From: Tritrichomonas foetus
Lineage: Eukaryota; Parabasalia; Tritrichomonadida; Tritrichomonadidae
DNA: 64,000 nucleotides
Reading direction: 5' to 3'
NCBI GenBank assembly: GCA_001839685.1
Contig: MLAK01000682.1
Coordinates: 1-64,000 of the forward strand
Of the stretch, positions 39,606 to 50,600 are shown piece by piece. The notes under the pieces are model-generated. The model was not told the DNA's origin, did not search any database, and worked only from the letters and a program-made list of their open reading frames with translations. A program made the translations under genes and the position numbers. Within the stretch, counting starts at the first letter, position 1. Every line of letters begins with the position of its first letter.

Positions 39606-39823
39606 CGTTTTTCGATATAGTTTATAAGAATATTTGTAGGTGTATATGAAGAATATTCATTCTCGGAATCAGATTTCCACGAATATAAGCTTTTTTTATC
39701 AACTAAAGTTGAAAATCTTTCAAGATAGTCTTTTGTTGAAAAAAGAATAGAAAAAATCAATGAATTTAGTTTACCTTTCTGTTTAGAAAAATATAAATTA
39801 ATTTGTACTTTGCAATCAATTTT
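39606..39823. other. Intergenic spacer
   Basis: AT-rich sequence between the minisatellite and the 3' end of the VHS-domain gene. I see no gene. Confidence 0.4.
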
Positions 39824-40966
39824 TCATTTCTTTGTTTGAATTCCATTGAAAAATGCAGTAAATTGTTGATCAGATACTCCACCACTCTCTAAATCATCGG
39901 CGAACTCAAAATCGTTATTTGGCTTTGGTGGCTGCATCTGCTGCTGTGGCATGAAAGGCGCCTGTGGCTGTGGTGGTGGGATGAATGGTGGCTGGAATGG
40001 CTGTGGTGGTGGCGGTTGAGAAAATTGCTGCTGGGGCACAGGTGGCTGCTGATACTGCGGCTGTTGTGGTGGTTGAGGTGAACCAAAGGACAAATCTAGA
40101 AGATCATCAACGATTGCAGGTTGCTGCGGCTGTTGTGGCTGGAATGGAGGCTGCATAGGTGGCTGCATTTGTGGCTGTGGCTGCGGCTGCTGGATTGGCT
40201 TGCTTGGCTGATTTGGATTTGGAATTCCTTGAGAAGAAATGTCTTTCAATATGTCATCATTGAATTCGCCACTCTGGCTGAACGACGAATAGCACTGCTT
40301 GCATATTTCACAGAAACTTTCGAGATAATTAATGATCGATATGACATATTTGTCACTCATCGTTGTCTTCAGCTCTTTCAGTCTCTGATAAACCTCGATC
40401 ACATTTGTAACCATTTCTGTCAGCATTTCGTCGTCGGCCGACTGGCGATGAGTTTTTGCATCGATTAATGCCTGCGCGAACATCGTGAGAAGCTCGAAAG
40501 CCGTTGAAAAGTCAGCGCTGAATTTGGATTGCATTTCTGGAGTCATAACGTATTTGTAGCGGAATGAGAAAAGCCTTCTTTGCCAATCGAGAAAATGATT
40601 CTGGAGACATTTATGCTTTTGACAAACGTTAGCCCAGGATTCGGCAGCTGAGCAAAGAACACGATGAACGTACGGGTCAGTAACGACTGGATCGTCTGAT
40701 ATTCCAAGAATCGATCTGGAATTTTGAAGGGCGACTAACAGGCTTGAATTACCATTTTTGAATAAAGCATCAATAAAAGAAATCGTGTTGAGCTTTAAAC
40801 GACGATCGCCGGCGATGGCAATGTTATGTATGGTTTCGAAAATTTCTGAATCATGAGTTCTGGCTCTGTTAAGAAAATCGATTAATTGTAGAGCTTTGGA
40901 CCAATTGATTGAATCGTTTTCGGTCTGAATGACAGAAATAACAGCACTTTGATATCGATCACTCAT
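39824..40966 (-). CDS. VHS-domain-like trafficking adaptor
   Basis: The protein has 380 residues. Residues about 1-145 resemble a VHS/ENTH superhelix (WSKALQLIDFLNRAR, LKLNTISFIDALFKNG). Residues about 150-235 are a further helical segment like the GAT region of GGA/TOM1 proteins. The rest is Pro/Gln-rich with many PQPQ and PPQ runs, and ends in an acidic motif (DFEFADDLESGG) with a short FxxFFNGIQ-like tail. VHS-GAT adaptors sort ubiquitinated cargo at endosomes and the trans-Golgi. The Pro/Gln tail and the two DLL/DLS-type motifs (VDDLLDLSFG) could bind clathrin. The ANTH/CALM class is the alternative. AAAAAGT-type motifs lie about 55 and 120 bp upstream. Confidence 0.72.
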   Translation of the reverse strand: MSDRYQSAVISVIQTENDSINWSKALQLIDFLNRARTHDSEIFETIHNIAIAGDRRLKLNTISFIDALFKNGNSSLLVALQNSRSILGISDDPVVTDPYVHRVLCSAAESWANVCQKHKCLQNHFLDWQRRLFSFRYKYVMTPEMQSKFSADFSTAFELLTMFAQALIDAKTHRQSADDEMLTEMVTNVIEVYQRLKELKTTMSDKYVISIINYLESFCEICKQCYSSFSQSGEFNDDILKDISSQGIPNPNQPSKPIQQPQPQPQMQPPMQPPFQPQQPQQPAIVDDLLDLSFGSPQPPQQPQYQQPPVPQQQFSQPPPPQPFQPPFIPPPQPQAPFMPQQQMQPPKPNNDFEFADDLESGGVSDQQFTAFFNGIQTKK

Positions 40967-41912
40967 TATTAAAAAAATGGAAGGTTATTTATTTCACCTT
41001 GACAATTATCGATAAACATTGAAAAAGTGATAAATTTTCACCGTGGAAAATTTCTAACATAATCACTTCTTTGAAAAAGTATGAAAAAAGTGTGACGGTA
41101 AATAACTGATCGGATGATCTTTTTACAATTGACATTCTGTATTATTTTCATGTTCCTTATATTATGTACTATACGAGAATAAAATCAGTTGGTGATAAAA
41201 AATATTAACAATTATGAAAAATATATTCCCTTTGACTTTCATAAATATCATATTCACGAGCTGCTACTGCTCCTTTGTTAAAATAATGTTCATGTAAAAT
41301 GATTCGCTAATCATTTTTCATTCGATTAATTGTACAAGTTCAATATAACCGTCATTGCAATAATCAACAACAACTTCAATGTTTTTCATTCAATGTTTGA
41401 TTTTGTGCACAATATAAAAAACGAGATGTATATTTAACTTTAATGAACAAAGGAATAACAAAGCAAATTCAAGGTTTTTGCTTTTAATTAAATACTGCAA
41501 AATATTGATCTTTTTCAAAAAGTGACTTTTTAGTCGTTATTTTTGGTAGAATTCTGATTATTTACATAGTTTATGTTAATTGTATTCGTTTTAGTTTCAT
41601 TCTCTTTTAGAATAATACTACCATGATGGTAATATCTACTATTTCGATTGGAGTTTTTCAAGTAAAACTAATTTTGATAAATCTAACAGGAAATTGAGGA
41701 TTAATATTAGTGTGTCAATGCGAATATTGTAATAATCATCAGTAAATGCCACTTTTTATATTATCTATTGTTCTGAGTCTATCTCAATGATTATGAAATG
41801 TTAATATTGTATAAACTAAATATCACATATTATCCGAAAAATTCCAATATAAAAAAATAGGAAAGAAAATGATAATAGAATAAAGTCTCAACGATGATTT
41901 AGTTCTTTTCTT
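40967..41912. other. Intergenic spacer
   Basis: AT-rich, about 950 bp. The first 140 bases hold GAAAAAGTGATAA (41020-41032) and AAAAAAGTGTGACGGTAA (about 41084-41101), probably promoter elements of the VHS gene. AAAAAGTGACTTTTTAG occurs near 41517. I see no gene. Confidence 0.45.
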
Positions 41913-42164
41913 TTAGAAAATTAATATTGCAAAAATACCTTCTTGGCAGATAATATAGGCGGATTTCGCTTTTAGACAGCATCCAGCTCTGGTTACATGA
42001 TAACATTCTCCATTAACTTGAAGAGAATCGGGAATAATGAGTTCTTTTCTGTTTGTCGGATAATAAATTAGAGTCGCTGATTTATCTGGATGAATAACAA
42101 ATCCAACATCATTAATTTCCACTTTTTCACCATCCTGTACTGGTCCTAGATGCAATACCGTCAT
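41913..42164 (-). pseudogene. BspA-like leucine-rich-repeat fragment
   Basis: An 83-codon frame begins with ATG at 42164. Residues about 20-70 (IHPDKSATLIYYPTNRKELI, then IPDSLQVNGECYHV) look like the first cap and repeat of BspA-type leucine-rich-repeat surface proteins, a very large family in trichomonads. The frame stops after AILIF with no continuation I can find in any frame downstream. It may be a truncated relic. It could also be a small expressed protein, since no stop lies within the fragment. The family assignment is by eye and tentative. Confidence 0.35.
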
Positions 42165-42784
42165 TAGAGATCTTTAAATAGAATGAAATCATCTTTGGGA
42201 AAAATATGAAAATAAAATGTAGAAAATATGTTTTCAATTTTAAATGGTTAGCATGTTGTCTTGACAGAGAATTAGTTTTCAATTATTTTCTGTTTGGTGT
42301 GCACAACATTTCTAACATGACATGATAATATTTTCATATACTTGAATTCATAAGGTTGTGATATCTCTAAAGCTTTATTGTAAAAAAAATAATGAATAGC
42401 ATATTTTGATAATTGATGATCATTTTGCCACTATGATTTCCGAGTCTTAATTAATAGCTGAATTCTAAGAACTCTAATAGGTTTAATGAATTCACCAAAT
42501 TTATTAAGTCTCGAAAAAACACAAAAACAAATATTTTTGAGAAAATATGCCAATTTCAAATTCAATCCAATATCAAGTGCACCTACCAGTATTGTCGTGA
42601 ATATTTAAGGCCAAATGAAAGGTCAAATTAATGAAAAGTGTTCACAGTAAAACAGGTCTCATTTTATATAAATAAAAAATTCTTATATTACTAAGAGTTA
42701 TTAATGAAATTTATATAAACTTCTTTAATAATAATAAAAATAATAAAATAATATTCAAAAAAAAGTGCTTGCCGAATTAAATAA
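42165..42784. other. Intergenic spacer
   Basis: AT-rich. One AGGTCAAA (42620-42627) and GAAAAGTG (about 42634) occur together, as in the MITE, but no larger similarity is visible. I see no gene. Confidence 0.4.
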
Positions 42785-43519
42785 TTATTTTGGCACTTCA
42801 AAAACCGGAATAAACATGCGCCATTGGTTGTATGCATTAAACAACTTGAGTGCATCTTTTTCTTGAGGAATGTTCTTCATGAAAAACTCTTTCACTCGAT
42901 CTGGATCGGATTCCAATAAAAGCTGCTTCACATCACCAGCTGGCACTTTACAGTCCAAATCCGCAAGGGTTTTATATGTCCACATTGCAAACGGCTCAGC
43001 AAAAGAGTTTAAGTTCAGATCTTTGATATCTGGCGATATTTCATTCATTTGTTCAAGAAAGTCTTCGAATTCTTGAATGCTGTTTAAAGTGATTTGATGG
43101 GTTTGGGAAACAATTGAAAGGAGCTTGAAATCTGTGATTTGATGGCGCGATGTAAAATATTTGTTTAAGCGAGTATTCAAAGAATGGAAAGGCGTTTTCG
43201 AGTCTGTCCATAAAAACCATTCGTTTTGTTCGCTCGGATTAAGATCAGGGACGCCTTTTGAGGCAAGAAGATCACATAATGGAGTCGGATTTGGAGATGC
43301 GCCGTCGTAGATAAGAAGATTCTTTGGAATCAGACCATTTACGGCCCAAAGCTGGAGGGTAGAAAGTTCGAACGGGCCTGCCATTAAATTGCTGTCATCG
43401 CGATAGTGAAAAACTTCTTTCTTTTTCTGAATTGTTGTATCACGGCGAGCCGCAGAAGGAGCGAGATGAAGGCGAACTGTCGGGCGAGTGGGACTGAATT
43501 CGAGTGGTGTTTCTGACAT
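42785..43519 (-). CDS. GYF-domain protein
   Basis: The protein has 244 residues from the ATG at 43519; the codon before it, TTG, is not a start. Residues about 35-85 form a GYF domain: VFHYRDDSNLMAGPFELSTL is followed by WAVNGLIPKNLLIYDG. It keeps the Tyr/Asp...Gly-Pro-Phe...Trp pattern that binds proline-rich peptides, as in CD2BP2 and GIGYF. The other 160 residues are helical and I do not recognise them. GYF proteins act in splicing complexes and translational control. The upstream TTCATTG fits a trichomonad initiator. The gene diverges from the coiled-coil gene at 43760 and shares a 240-bp region containing a Myb-like palindrome. Confidence 0.85.
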   Translation of the reverse strand: MSETPLEFSPTRPTVRLHLAPSAARRDTTIQKKKEVFHYRDDSNLMAGPFELSTLQLWAVNGLIPKNLLIYDGASPNPTPLCDLLASKGVPDLNPSEQNEWFLWTDSKTPFHSLNTRLNKYFTSRHQITDFKLLSIVSQTHQITLNSIQEFEDFLEQMNEISPDIKDLNLNSFAEPFAMWTYKTLADLDCKVPAGDVKQLLLESDPDRVKEFFMKNIPQEKDALKLFNAYNQWRMFIPVFEVPK

Positions 43520-43610
43520 CAATGAAGAATTATGTAAATGTGGTTACTTTTATTTGAATTTTTATTTGTCTTCAACGATTGAAAAAATCAATATTACAAA
43601 AAGTTGTCAA

Positions 43611-43638
43611 TAAACGGTCGCTAAAAGGTGACCGTTTA
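43611..43638. promoter_or_regulatory. Myb-like palindrome in a bidirectional promoter
   Basis: TAAACGGTC at 43611-43619 is exactly inverted as GACCGTTTA at 43630-43638, with 10 bases between. It lies 92 bp from one ATG (43519) and 122 bp from the other (43760). ACGGT/AACCGT is close to the Myb consensus TAACGG. A shared promoter element for the two divergent genes is inferred. Confidence 0.5.
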
Positions 43639-43759
43639 ACAAATACTTTTTCTGAGAATTCAAATTCTTTTCATCGAAAATTCATGATAAAATGTAAACT
43701 ACTGAAAAGTGATTTGATTTGAATAGTTTACAATCTCCTCATCAAAATAAAAATATTAC

Positions 43760-44278
43760 ATGTCCTTGACAGCAGAAGACCTCAAAAGGATTCAAAAACT
43801 TAATAAAGAAATATCTTCATTAAAGGATGATTTTGAGAAAGTTGATAACAAAACTTCAGCAGTCACAAATGAAATCCTCGATCTCCGAAAAGATGTGTAT
43901 GAAGCTCAAGAAAAGTCGAAGCAGCCTCTCAAGAAAAGTGATGTCCTTCCAAAACACGATCGCGACCTAATTAATGACGGAAAATCCCCCAGATATGTTT
44001 TACAGCCAAATGACCCATTATTTAGAGAGCCTCCAACCCCACAACAGAAGTATCGTACAGGCAGAGTCAAGTACGTGACAGATAAAAGCGAAATGGTCTC
44101 CTGGCCTCGCCCCGGCGAATTAAGTCGTCCAGGCAAAACAATGGTGGCGACAACTCTTTTCATCGATTTTAGAAAGAACAAATTTTCCTCACTCACGCAG
44201 GGCAACATGGAGTTTGCACCAGTCAATGTGAAGGTTGACGAGAGGCCAAGTATGGCGAAGTTCCTTCAAAATAAGTAA
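43760..44278 (+). CDS. Unrecognised small coiled-coil protein
   Basis: The protein has 172 residues. Residues 1-55 are a Lys/Glu-rich coiled coil (RIQKLNKEISSLKDDFEKV, LDLRKDVYEAQEKSK). From about 60 it becomes Pro/Arg/Lys-rich without a known domain (HDRDLINDGKSPRYVLQPND, TPQQKYRTGRVKYV, SWPRPGELSRPG). The last 40 residues have a short hydrophobic stretch (MVATTLFIDFRKNKFSSL) and end in a basic tail. There is no signal peptide. I cannot place it; a cytoskeletal or axonemal component is possible. GC-richer codon use suggests good expression. It faces the GYF gene across the Myb palindrome. Confidence 0.75.
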   Translation: MSLTAEDLKRIQKLNKEISSLKDDFEKVDNKTSAVTNEILDLRKDVYEAQEKSKQPLKKSDVLPKHDRDLINDGKSPRYVLQPNDPLFREPPTPQQKYRTGRVKYVTDKSEMVSWPRPGELSRPGKTMVATTLFIDFRKNKFSSLTQGNMEFAPVNVKVDERPSMAKFLQNK

Positions 44279-44620
44279 TTTTTATGTAATGTTTTCGATT
44301 TTATTTAAAATTGAGTTATATTTCACTTAATTCTATTGTTTTGTTTCAAGCTGATGCTTTTTTCCTGGATAGAATGTAATTTAAAACCAAATTTTGACTG
44401 ATGCCTTTTAAGTTTTCATGCAATCAACAAAATCGTGAAGAACTAACGACAAATCAGAGGAAGTGAGCTCAGATAACTACAATGAAGAAACATGAGATCA
44501 AATGAAGAAACATGAGATCAAATGAAGAAACATGAGATCAAATGAAGGAACATGAGATCAAATGAAAAAATAAAATAAGTGAAAAATAAACAAACACAAA
44601 CAGGTTTTATAAAAATACAA
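44279..44620. other. Convergent spacer with tandem repeat
   Basis: The spacer lies between the 3' ends of the coiled-coil gene and the BEACH gene. It contains the 20-bp tandem repeat at 44481-44567 and otherwise nothing. Confidence 0.5.
44481..44567. repeat. 20-bp tandem repeat, 4.3 copies
   Basis: Four copies of aatgaagaaacatgagatca begin at 44481, 44501, 44521 and 44541, the last with one change (gaaGgaa), and a partial fifth copy follows. The array lies about 55 bases from the BEACH gene stop. Confidence 0.93.
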
Positions 44621-47600
44621 TTACGCATGAGTTTCAGGTGTTCCAAACATAGTTCTCTTAAATCTGTTTAATTCCATATCATTTTCTGAGTAAACACAAA
44701 TCGATCCATTTTTCCTTAATGCAAACAACAATCCTTTACTTGGTGAATACATCAAAGATTTCACCTTCGAATTATTTCTCGGCAATCCAGCTTCTCCAAT
44801 GTCCAAATAAAACGCTTCAAAGAGGTAAATAATTCCATTTTTACCAGCAGCAGCTACATAATCAAATCCATCAATTGACATATAAGTTTCCCAGCAGGAA
44901 ATGGCGAAATCAAGTTGTTTTCGTCTAATAAATTGTCCATCAACATCATATAAGGATAAAAATGAAATTATCTGGCCCTTAAATTCTTTTGTAGAATAAA
45001 CAAGAATAAATCCCCACCCTGGTGTAATTTTAACGAAAACTGGGACTTCAAAAGAAATGTCAATACAAATCGTGGCAATCATGCTTTCAGTATCTATTAA
45101 AATAATTGATCCATCTTTTGTACCAATTGCTATTGTTCCAAACTTTTCACAAATGTCAATACAAGTGATTTCATTTCTAAATGATTGAATACTTTTTGTA
45201 TGCCTAACAATAGAATAATTCTTATTCAACTGATTATTTTTCAAGGAATTGTTGTTTAGAATACTCCAAATATTAATAGTTGTATCACTACCACCTGAAA
45301 CAATATAATTTTTAGAAATTGAAACACAGTTCACTTTTCCAATGTGACCTTGTAATGATTCTTTACGATTTGGATTATTCACATCGATTATATTTACTAT
45401 TCCAGTGTCAGTTGCTGTGACAAGAAGTGAATTTTTATGACAGAATGCAATAATTGACATTTTGCTCGAATAAGTAGTCATTGACAAATCAATAATATCA
45501 TTATTTTCATTCATTTTTGATGCGACAGCAGAATTTTTCATCGAATTAGATGAAGTTGAAGAAGTTTTTATCGAAGTTGAAGAAGAAGACGATGATGATG
45601 AAAGTGTGCAAGTGGGTAGAATTTCAGGATTCGATCCAGCTTTTATGCAAATTGTTGACAAATGTCCAAAATCAGATAAGACGATGCATTTTGTGGTAGA
45701 TGATGAGATGTCAAAAAATGAAGAAAAAACACTTTCGGAAACTTTGTTTGTTTGGAAGATCATGGATTTCGAAATTGGCTTGATTTCAAACGGTTTCTTA
45801 GTTGGATGTGGAGTTTTAAAGAGTTGGTTTGGAATATGACCGCAATGTTGAAGTAAGGCTTCAATCATGGAATGTTGAGCAGGGTCATTGATATTTTCTT
45901 CTGTCCAAACATCTTCATAAAGACAAGGATCAAATGTATTATTGCTTTCTTTGGCCCCTGTTCCTTTTTGACGATACCCAAAAATTAGATCAATCCATTC
46001 ATTTAAATGCGAAGATACATAATCGCTTTCAAGAAATTTCCGGTGAGTATAAATGAAATCGATTGCTGATGAAGCCCATTTTGGTAGAACTACGTCATCT
46101 ACAACACGATGATTAATTGATCCAAGATCGAAACGATTTCGATTCTCCAAAAATGATGAAGTGAAAAAGAACTCTGGAATTAACTCTCTATAATCATTCA
46201 TATGTGTGGTTGCCATTCTAAAGGCATTTGGAATTGAAGCAAACACTCTTGCTGCATGATCGAACTTATCACCTTGTAACTGAATATGTAATGTAGTAAA
46301 AGGTTCCATTCGAATTAACCAAAGGAAAACACAGAGTGGTGATATATAGCAACTATTATAAAGGAAATCAACATTTCTAATGGCCATATAATCTTTCATG
46401 TGAGATTTCAGTTCTGTTAATCTTTCGATATTTTGTGCGCCCATTGGAACTGATAAATCACGATATACTGAAGGGTCATTTATGCATATTGTTGAAGATG
46501 AGTAGTCCTTTAAAATCCATGGGAATACTGGATATAGTGAAGTTTCATTAAATGTTCGACCACCAAGGAAATTGAGCTGCATTAAATATTCGAAATTAGA
46601 TGTTAATCCTCGGCACCATTCTTTTTGAATTCCAATCATTTCAATAAACTGAATATGAGGAAGCGTTTGGATGAGAGCATGCTGCCATGCAGACAAACCA
46701 GATATTAATTTCAAAAGATCTAAAGATGCTACTTGACATAAATTCAATAAATAAGTTTTTCCTAGGCTAGTAATAATTTCAAAAGTTCGCTCTTGATGTA
46801 AAAATGAACGAAATAGAATATGTGTAACATTGGATGCTTCAATTGTTTTTGTTTTATTTTCTAATTTATTGATAATCTGACATTTAGTTTTCATTAGGAC
46901 AAAAACAACATCAGTCAATCCAAAAATTGTTAGTAACTTGGCTTTATATTCTTGTGGTTTTTCTTTAACTCTACTATATGAATGTATGTTATTGGTTTGA
47001 CTATTGGGTAGAACATCATTGTTTATATTTTCATCATCGATATCATCATTTAAATTATTAGTGAGTTTTAATAAAGGTGGTGGATCTTCTTTTCGATATT
47101 GTTCTTCAAGTGCCTTTTGGAATTCTTCAAAATGTTTTTTAGCGGTTGTAACCGATCCAAAATCGCGGTTAAATGATGCATCTTTATGTTGATTAAAGTT
47201 CATGTTTATTTTTAGTTTAATTGGACAAAAATATGATAATATTCGATTATTCCGTTTATAATATGTGATAGATTGCGGTAAAGAATTTCTCCAAGGCGCT
47301 CTTTCTGTAGTTAATTGGCGCCAAAGATAAGTCCACCTCTTTTTAGACTTGTTACGATGCTGATTCATTGAGCGAACATCATTTTCAACAAATCTAGAGC
47401 TTTCATGACAAAGTAAATCAATATTTGATTGATTAGATTCATCAAACATTTTAGAATTTATTCGATTTTTATGAATGGCTTTCGCTAAACTTGTTATTTG
47501 AGAAATTGTACAATTAATGTAATAATTAATTGATTGGTAAATCTCAAAAAGTTTGTCACAGGATGGTTTTGCAAGATTAAGAATGAAATTGTTGTATTTT

Positions 47601-50600
47601 TTATAGTCCATTTTTTCAGAAGTTTTTATAACTAATTGGCTTAGTTCTCGGTCAAGCCATTCACCATTTTCATCCAAATCAAGACCAAATTTCAAATCAG
47701 CAGACGAAAAAATTGAATTGGCTAAATTGTACATTTTAATTGAAAAGAAATCTGAAATATCAAATAATTTACCAGAATTTGCTTGCTGATTTGTTTTATT
47801 GGCACTTGAAGTGTTTTGGCATGCGTTTAAATTTGATTCAGAGAGAATTGGAATGAAAGTTAGTGATGCATATGAAACAATTTGCATCTCATTTCCATGA
47901 ATGAATGGTGATTTAGCAAATGCATTATTTAATGCTTTTGAAATTGCATCCTTAGGCTTACTAATTATAAAGAAAATAGACAATTTTATGAATTGTGTGA
48001 AATGCGTTTTCTTTGTGTCATTTAGGAAGCATTTTGCGAGTTGTGTCAGATAAATTCTTTGGATTGGAATTGGATCAGTACGGAAACAAAGTGAAACAAT
48101 TTCAATAATAATGAAAATAGTTTGCCAATCATTTCTTGATGATCTTACAATGAAATCTAAAATAAAAGATGTGGCTTCTCTATATTTCACTGAAACAATA
48201 ATGGGCCATAAGACCCATAATTTGTGTGTAGAAAACTGTAGGTCAGGTGAAAGATGAGTGAATAATAAAGGAATAATTTCATTCCCTTGAGAAACGTCAA
48301 GATTTGCAGTGATGTAAAAAAGAATTGAAAGAACTTCAGGATGAGCATATGATAAATTTAATAATTTCAAAATAAATGATTGATTATATAAATCTTTTCT
48401 GATTTTGAACATTATTATTTCAATATGTTCATAAATTTCAATGTCGTTTATGATTTTATAATTATGTAAAATAACAATAGTACTGATTACAGAAATTACG
48501 AAATCTTCATTACCTGATTTAAGAAAGAAATTTAAAGAATAAAATAAAGTAGTCCTATCTTCGATCGTTAAAAGTGGTGATTTCGGTGATTTGGCTAGCA
48601 TTTGAATGAAAATTAAAATATCTTCAATAAAAGTAATATCAGATGATCCAATACAGGTCATAATTAATGTATGTGCATCATATTGATTGAATATATGTTT
48701 AGAGACATTAAATAAAAGTTGAACGATAAGTGTTCTGGTTTCTTTTTGGATATCTTTATAGAAATAATTCACGGTTTTCAAAAGTTTGTTAATTGGTTGA
48801 TGATTTATGAAGAACTGGGGATATTCAATCAGAAGATTTTTATCCCAATGGTATAAGATCTGTTGGCAAACATGTGAAGGCGTCAAAGACCAAATTTCTG
48901 AATTTATTAAAACATGCGAAAAAAGATGAACTTTTAATTCATTTACAGTTATCGCTTCAAAAAGAAGAACAAAATGTAAGTAAAGATCAAATGTTAAATT
49001 TTGTGGTGAATTTGATAATAGCAAATATGAAATAATACAAAATCCGTGAGAATTAGCAAAACTCTGTTGAGCATCAACACTAATTTGTAAGACTGATGTG
49101 AGTAAATGAAGAATTGACACAACAAAAGATGGAGGGAGTTGTTCTTTTGTTATTACGAAATTCAAATCAACTTGGGCGAAAAGTGGAATCAAAACTTCAG
49201 CTTTGAAAAATCGAACTAAAACATCTGGCAAAGAAAGTGTTTGAATTAAATTATTGGAGCTTAAAATGGCATCAAGATCAGAAGCTTTTGATTTTTTTAG
49301 ACAAAACAATGATTGCTCGATTTCAAATTTAACAGAAATTAATGGATTTTCTAAGGTTTGGAAATTAAGAGGAATACGGTTTTGTTCTGTATAAGGATAA
49401 AGACCAAATCCACCAATCATTGTTGCTTGTTGAATTGAAGAGGCTGATGAATTTCCACTTCCGATTTCGCATAATAAAGTTCCATATTGGAAATCAATAA
49501 AATTATATTCTTCAATTGATGTATTTTGATTAAATATATGACATTCGGCGCGTTTTTTATGAGGAAGAATAGAAATCGCAACAGTTGTCCATGTATTTTT
49601 GGGTATCATATTTGAAAACATTAATGAATTTGTCATCAATGAGTTGTATACCATAATATGTGACTCAAAAACACATATTGTCAGAAATTGTTTTTTATCT
49701 GAAATAGTTAACAATCTGGGCTGGTACATACTGGCAAAATGATCCATGAAAAGCTTAATTACGAAGGTGAAACCTTGATTAATTTGACTACTTGATAATT
49801 TCATAATTTTAATGGAAGGTGATTCTTGAGAAATGGGGAAATAAGCAATTGGTTGGCATTGTCGAATGCCAACAATATCAGTAAAAGTTTTAGTTAGTTC
49901 AATAATATAAGGAGGCAAGAAATTACTTTTTATTGGACAGAATAAAGATATTAAATGACTAACAACTGGCATTGACGAAGCCCTTAAAGCAATCTTTGAG
50001 AACAATGTTAAAACATTCAAAATATGTGAACTTTCTGGATATTTTTCGATATATTTTATTAGAATCTTATCAACACCACCTTTATGGCACTCTAAAGAAT
50101 TAGCAAACGAGATTTGGCATAATTGATCAATAAAATGAATTACATCTCCAAAAAGCGAAGATTCAAAGAAAGTTTCTACAAATAAAGCGGCAACTTTTGA
50201 ATTCTTAATTAGATAATATGGATTTTCTAATTCATTATCAAAAGAAGTTATTATTAATATGAAATCATGATAAAATTGTTGATTTGGTTCTTTACCAACA
50301 ACTCGAAAAAGTGCAGAGGATAGAGCAGCACGAGTAGCTCGTTTTAATTTTTCAGAGAAGAATGAAAAGAAAATCATAGAGTTATGCAAAAATACTGATG
50401 AAATGTCAGAATTAGCTAAAATATAATTCAATGCTTGATGAATATTCATAAATGGTTCTGTATTAGTTGGAAACTCCATTAATTGTTGATTGATATTTAT
50501 GAGGAGTTGAAGGTCAAGCAAAGCAAAATTAGAATCATATTTCTGTTCAAATATTGTTTGTATACAGCCTTGTGAGATTGTTGTAATTCTAGATTTTTTA

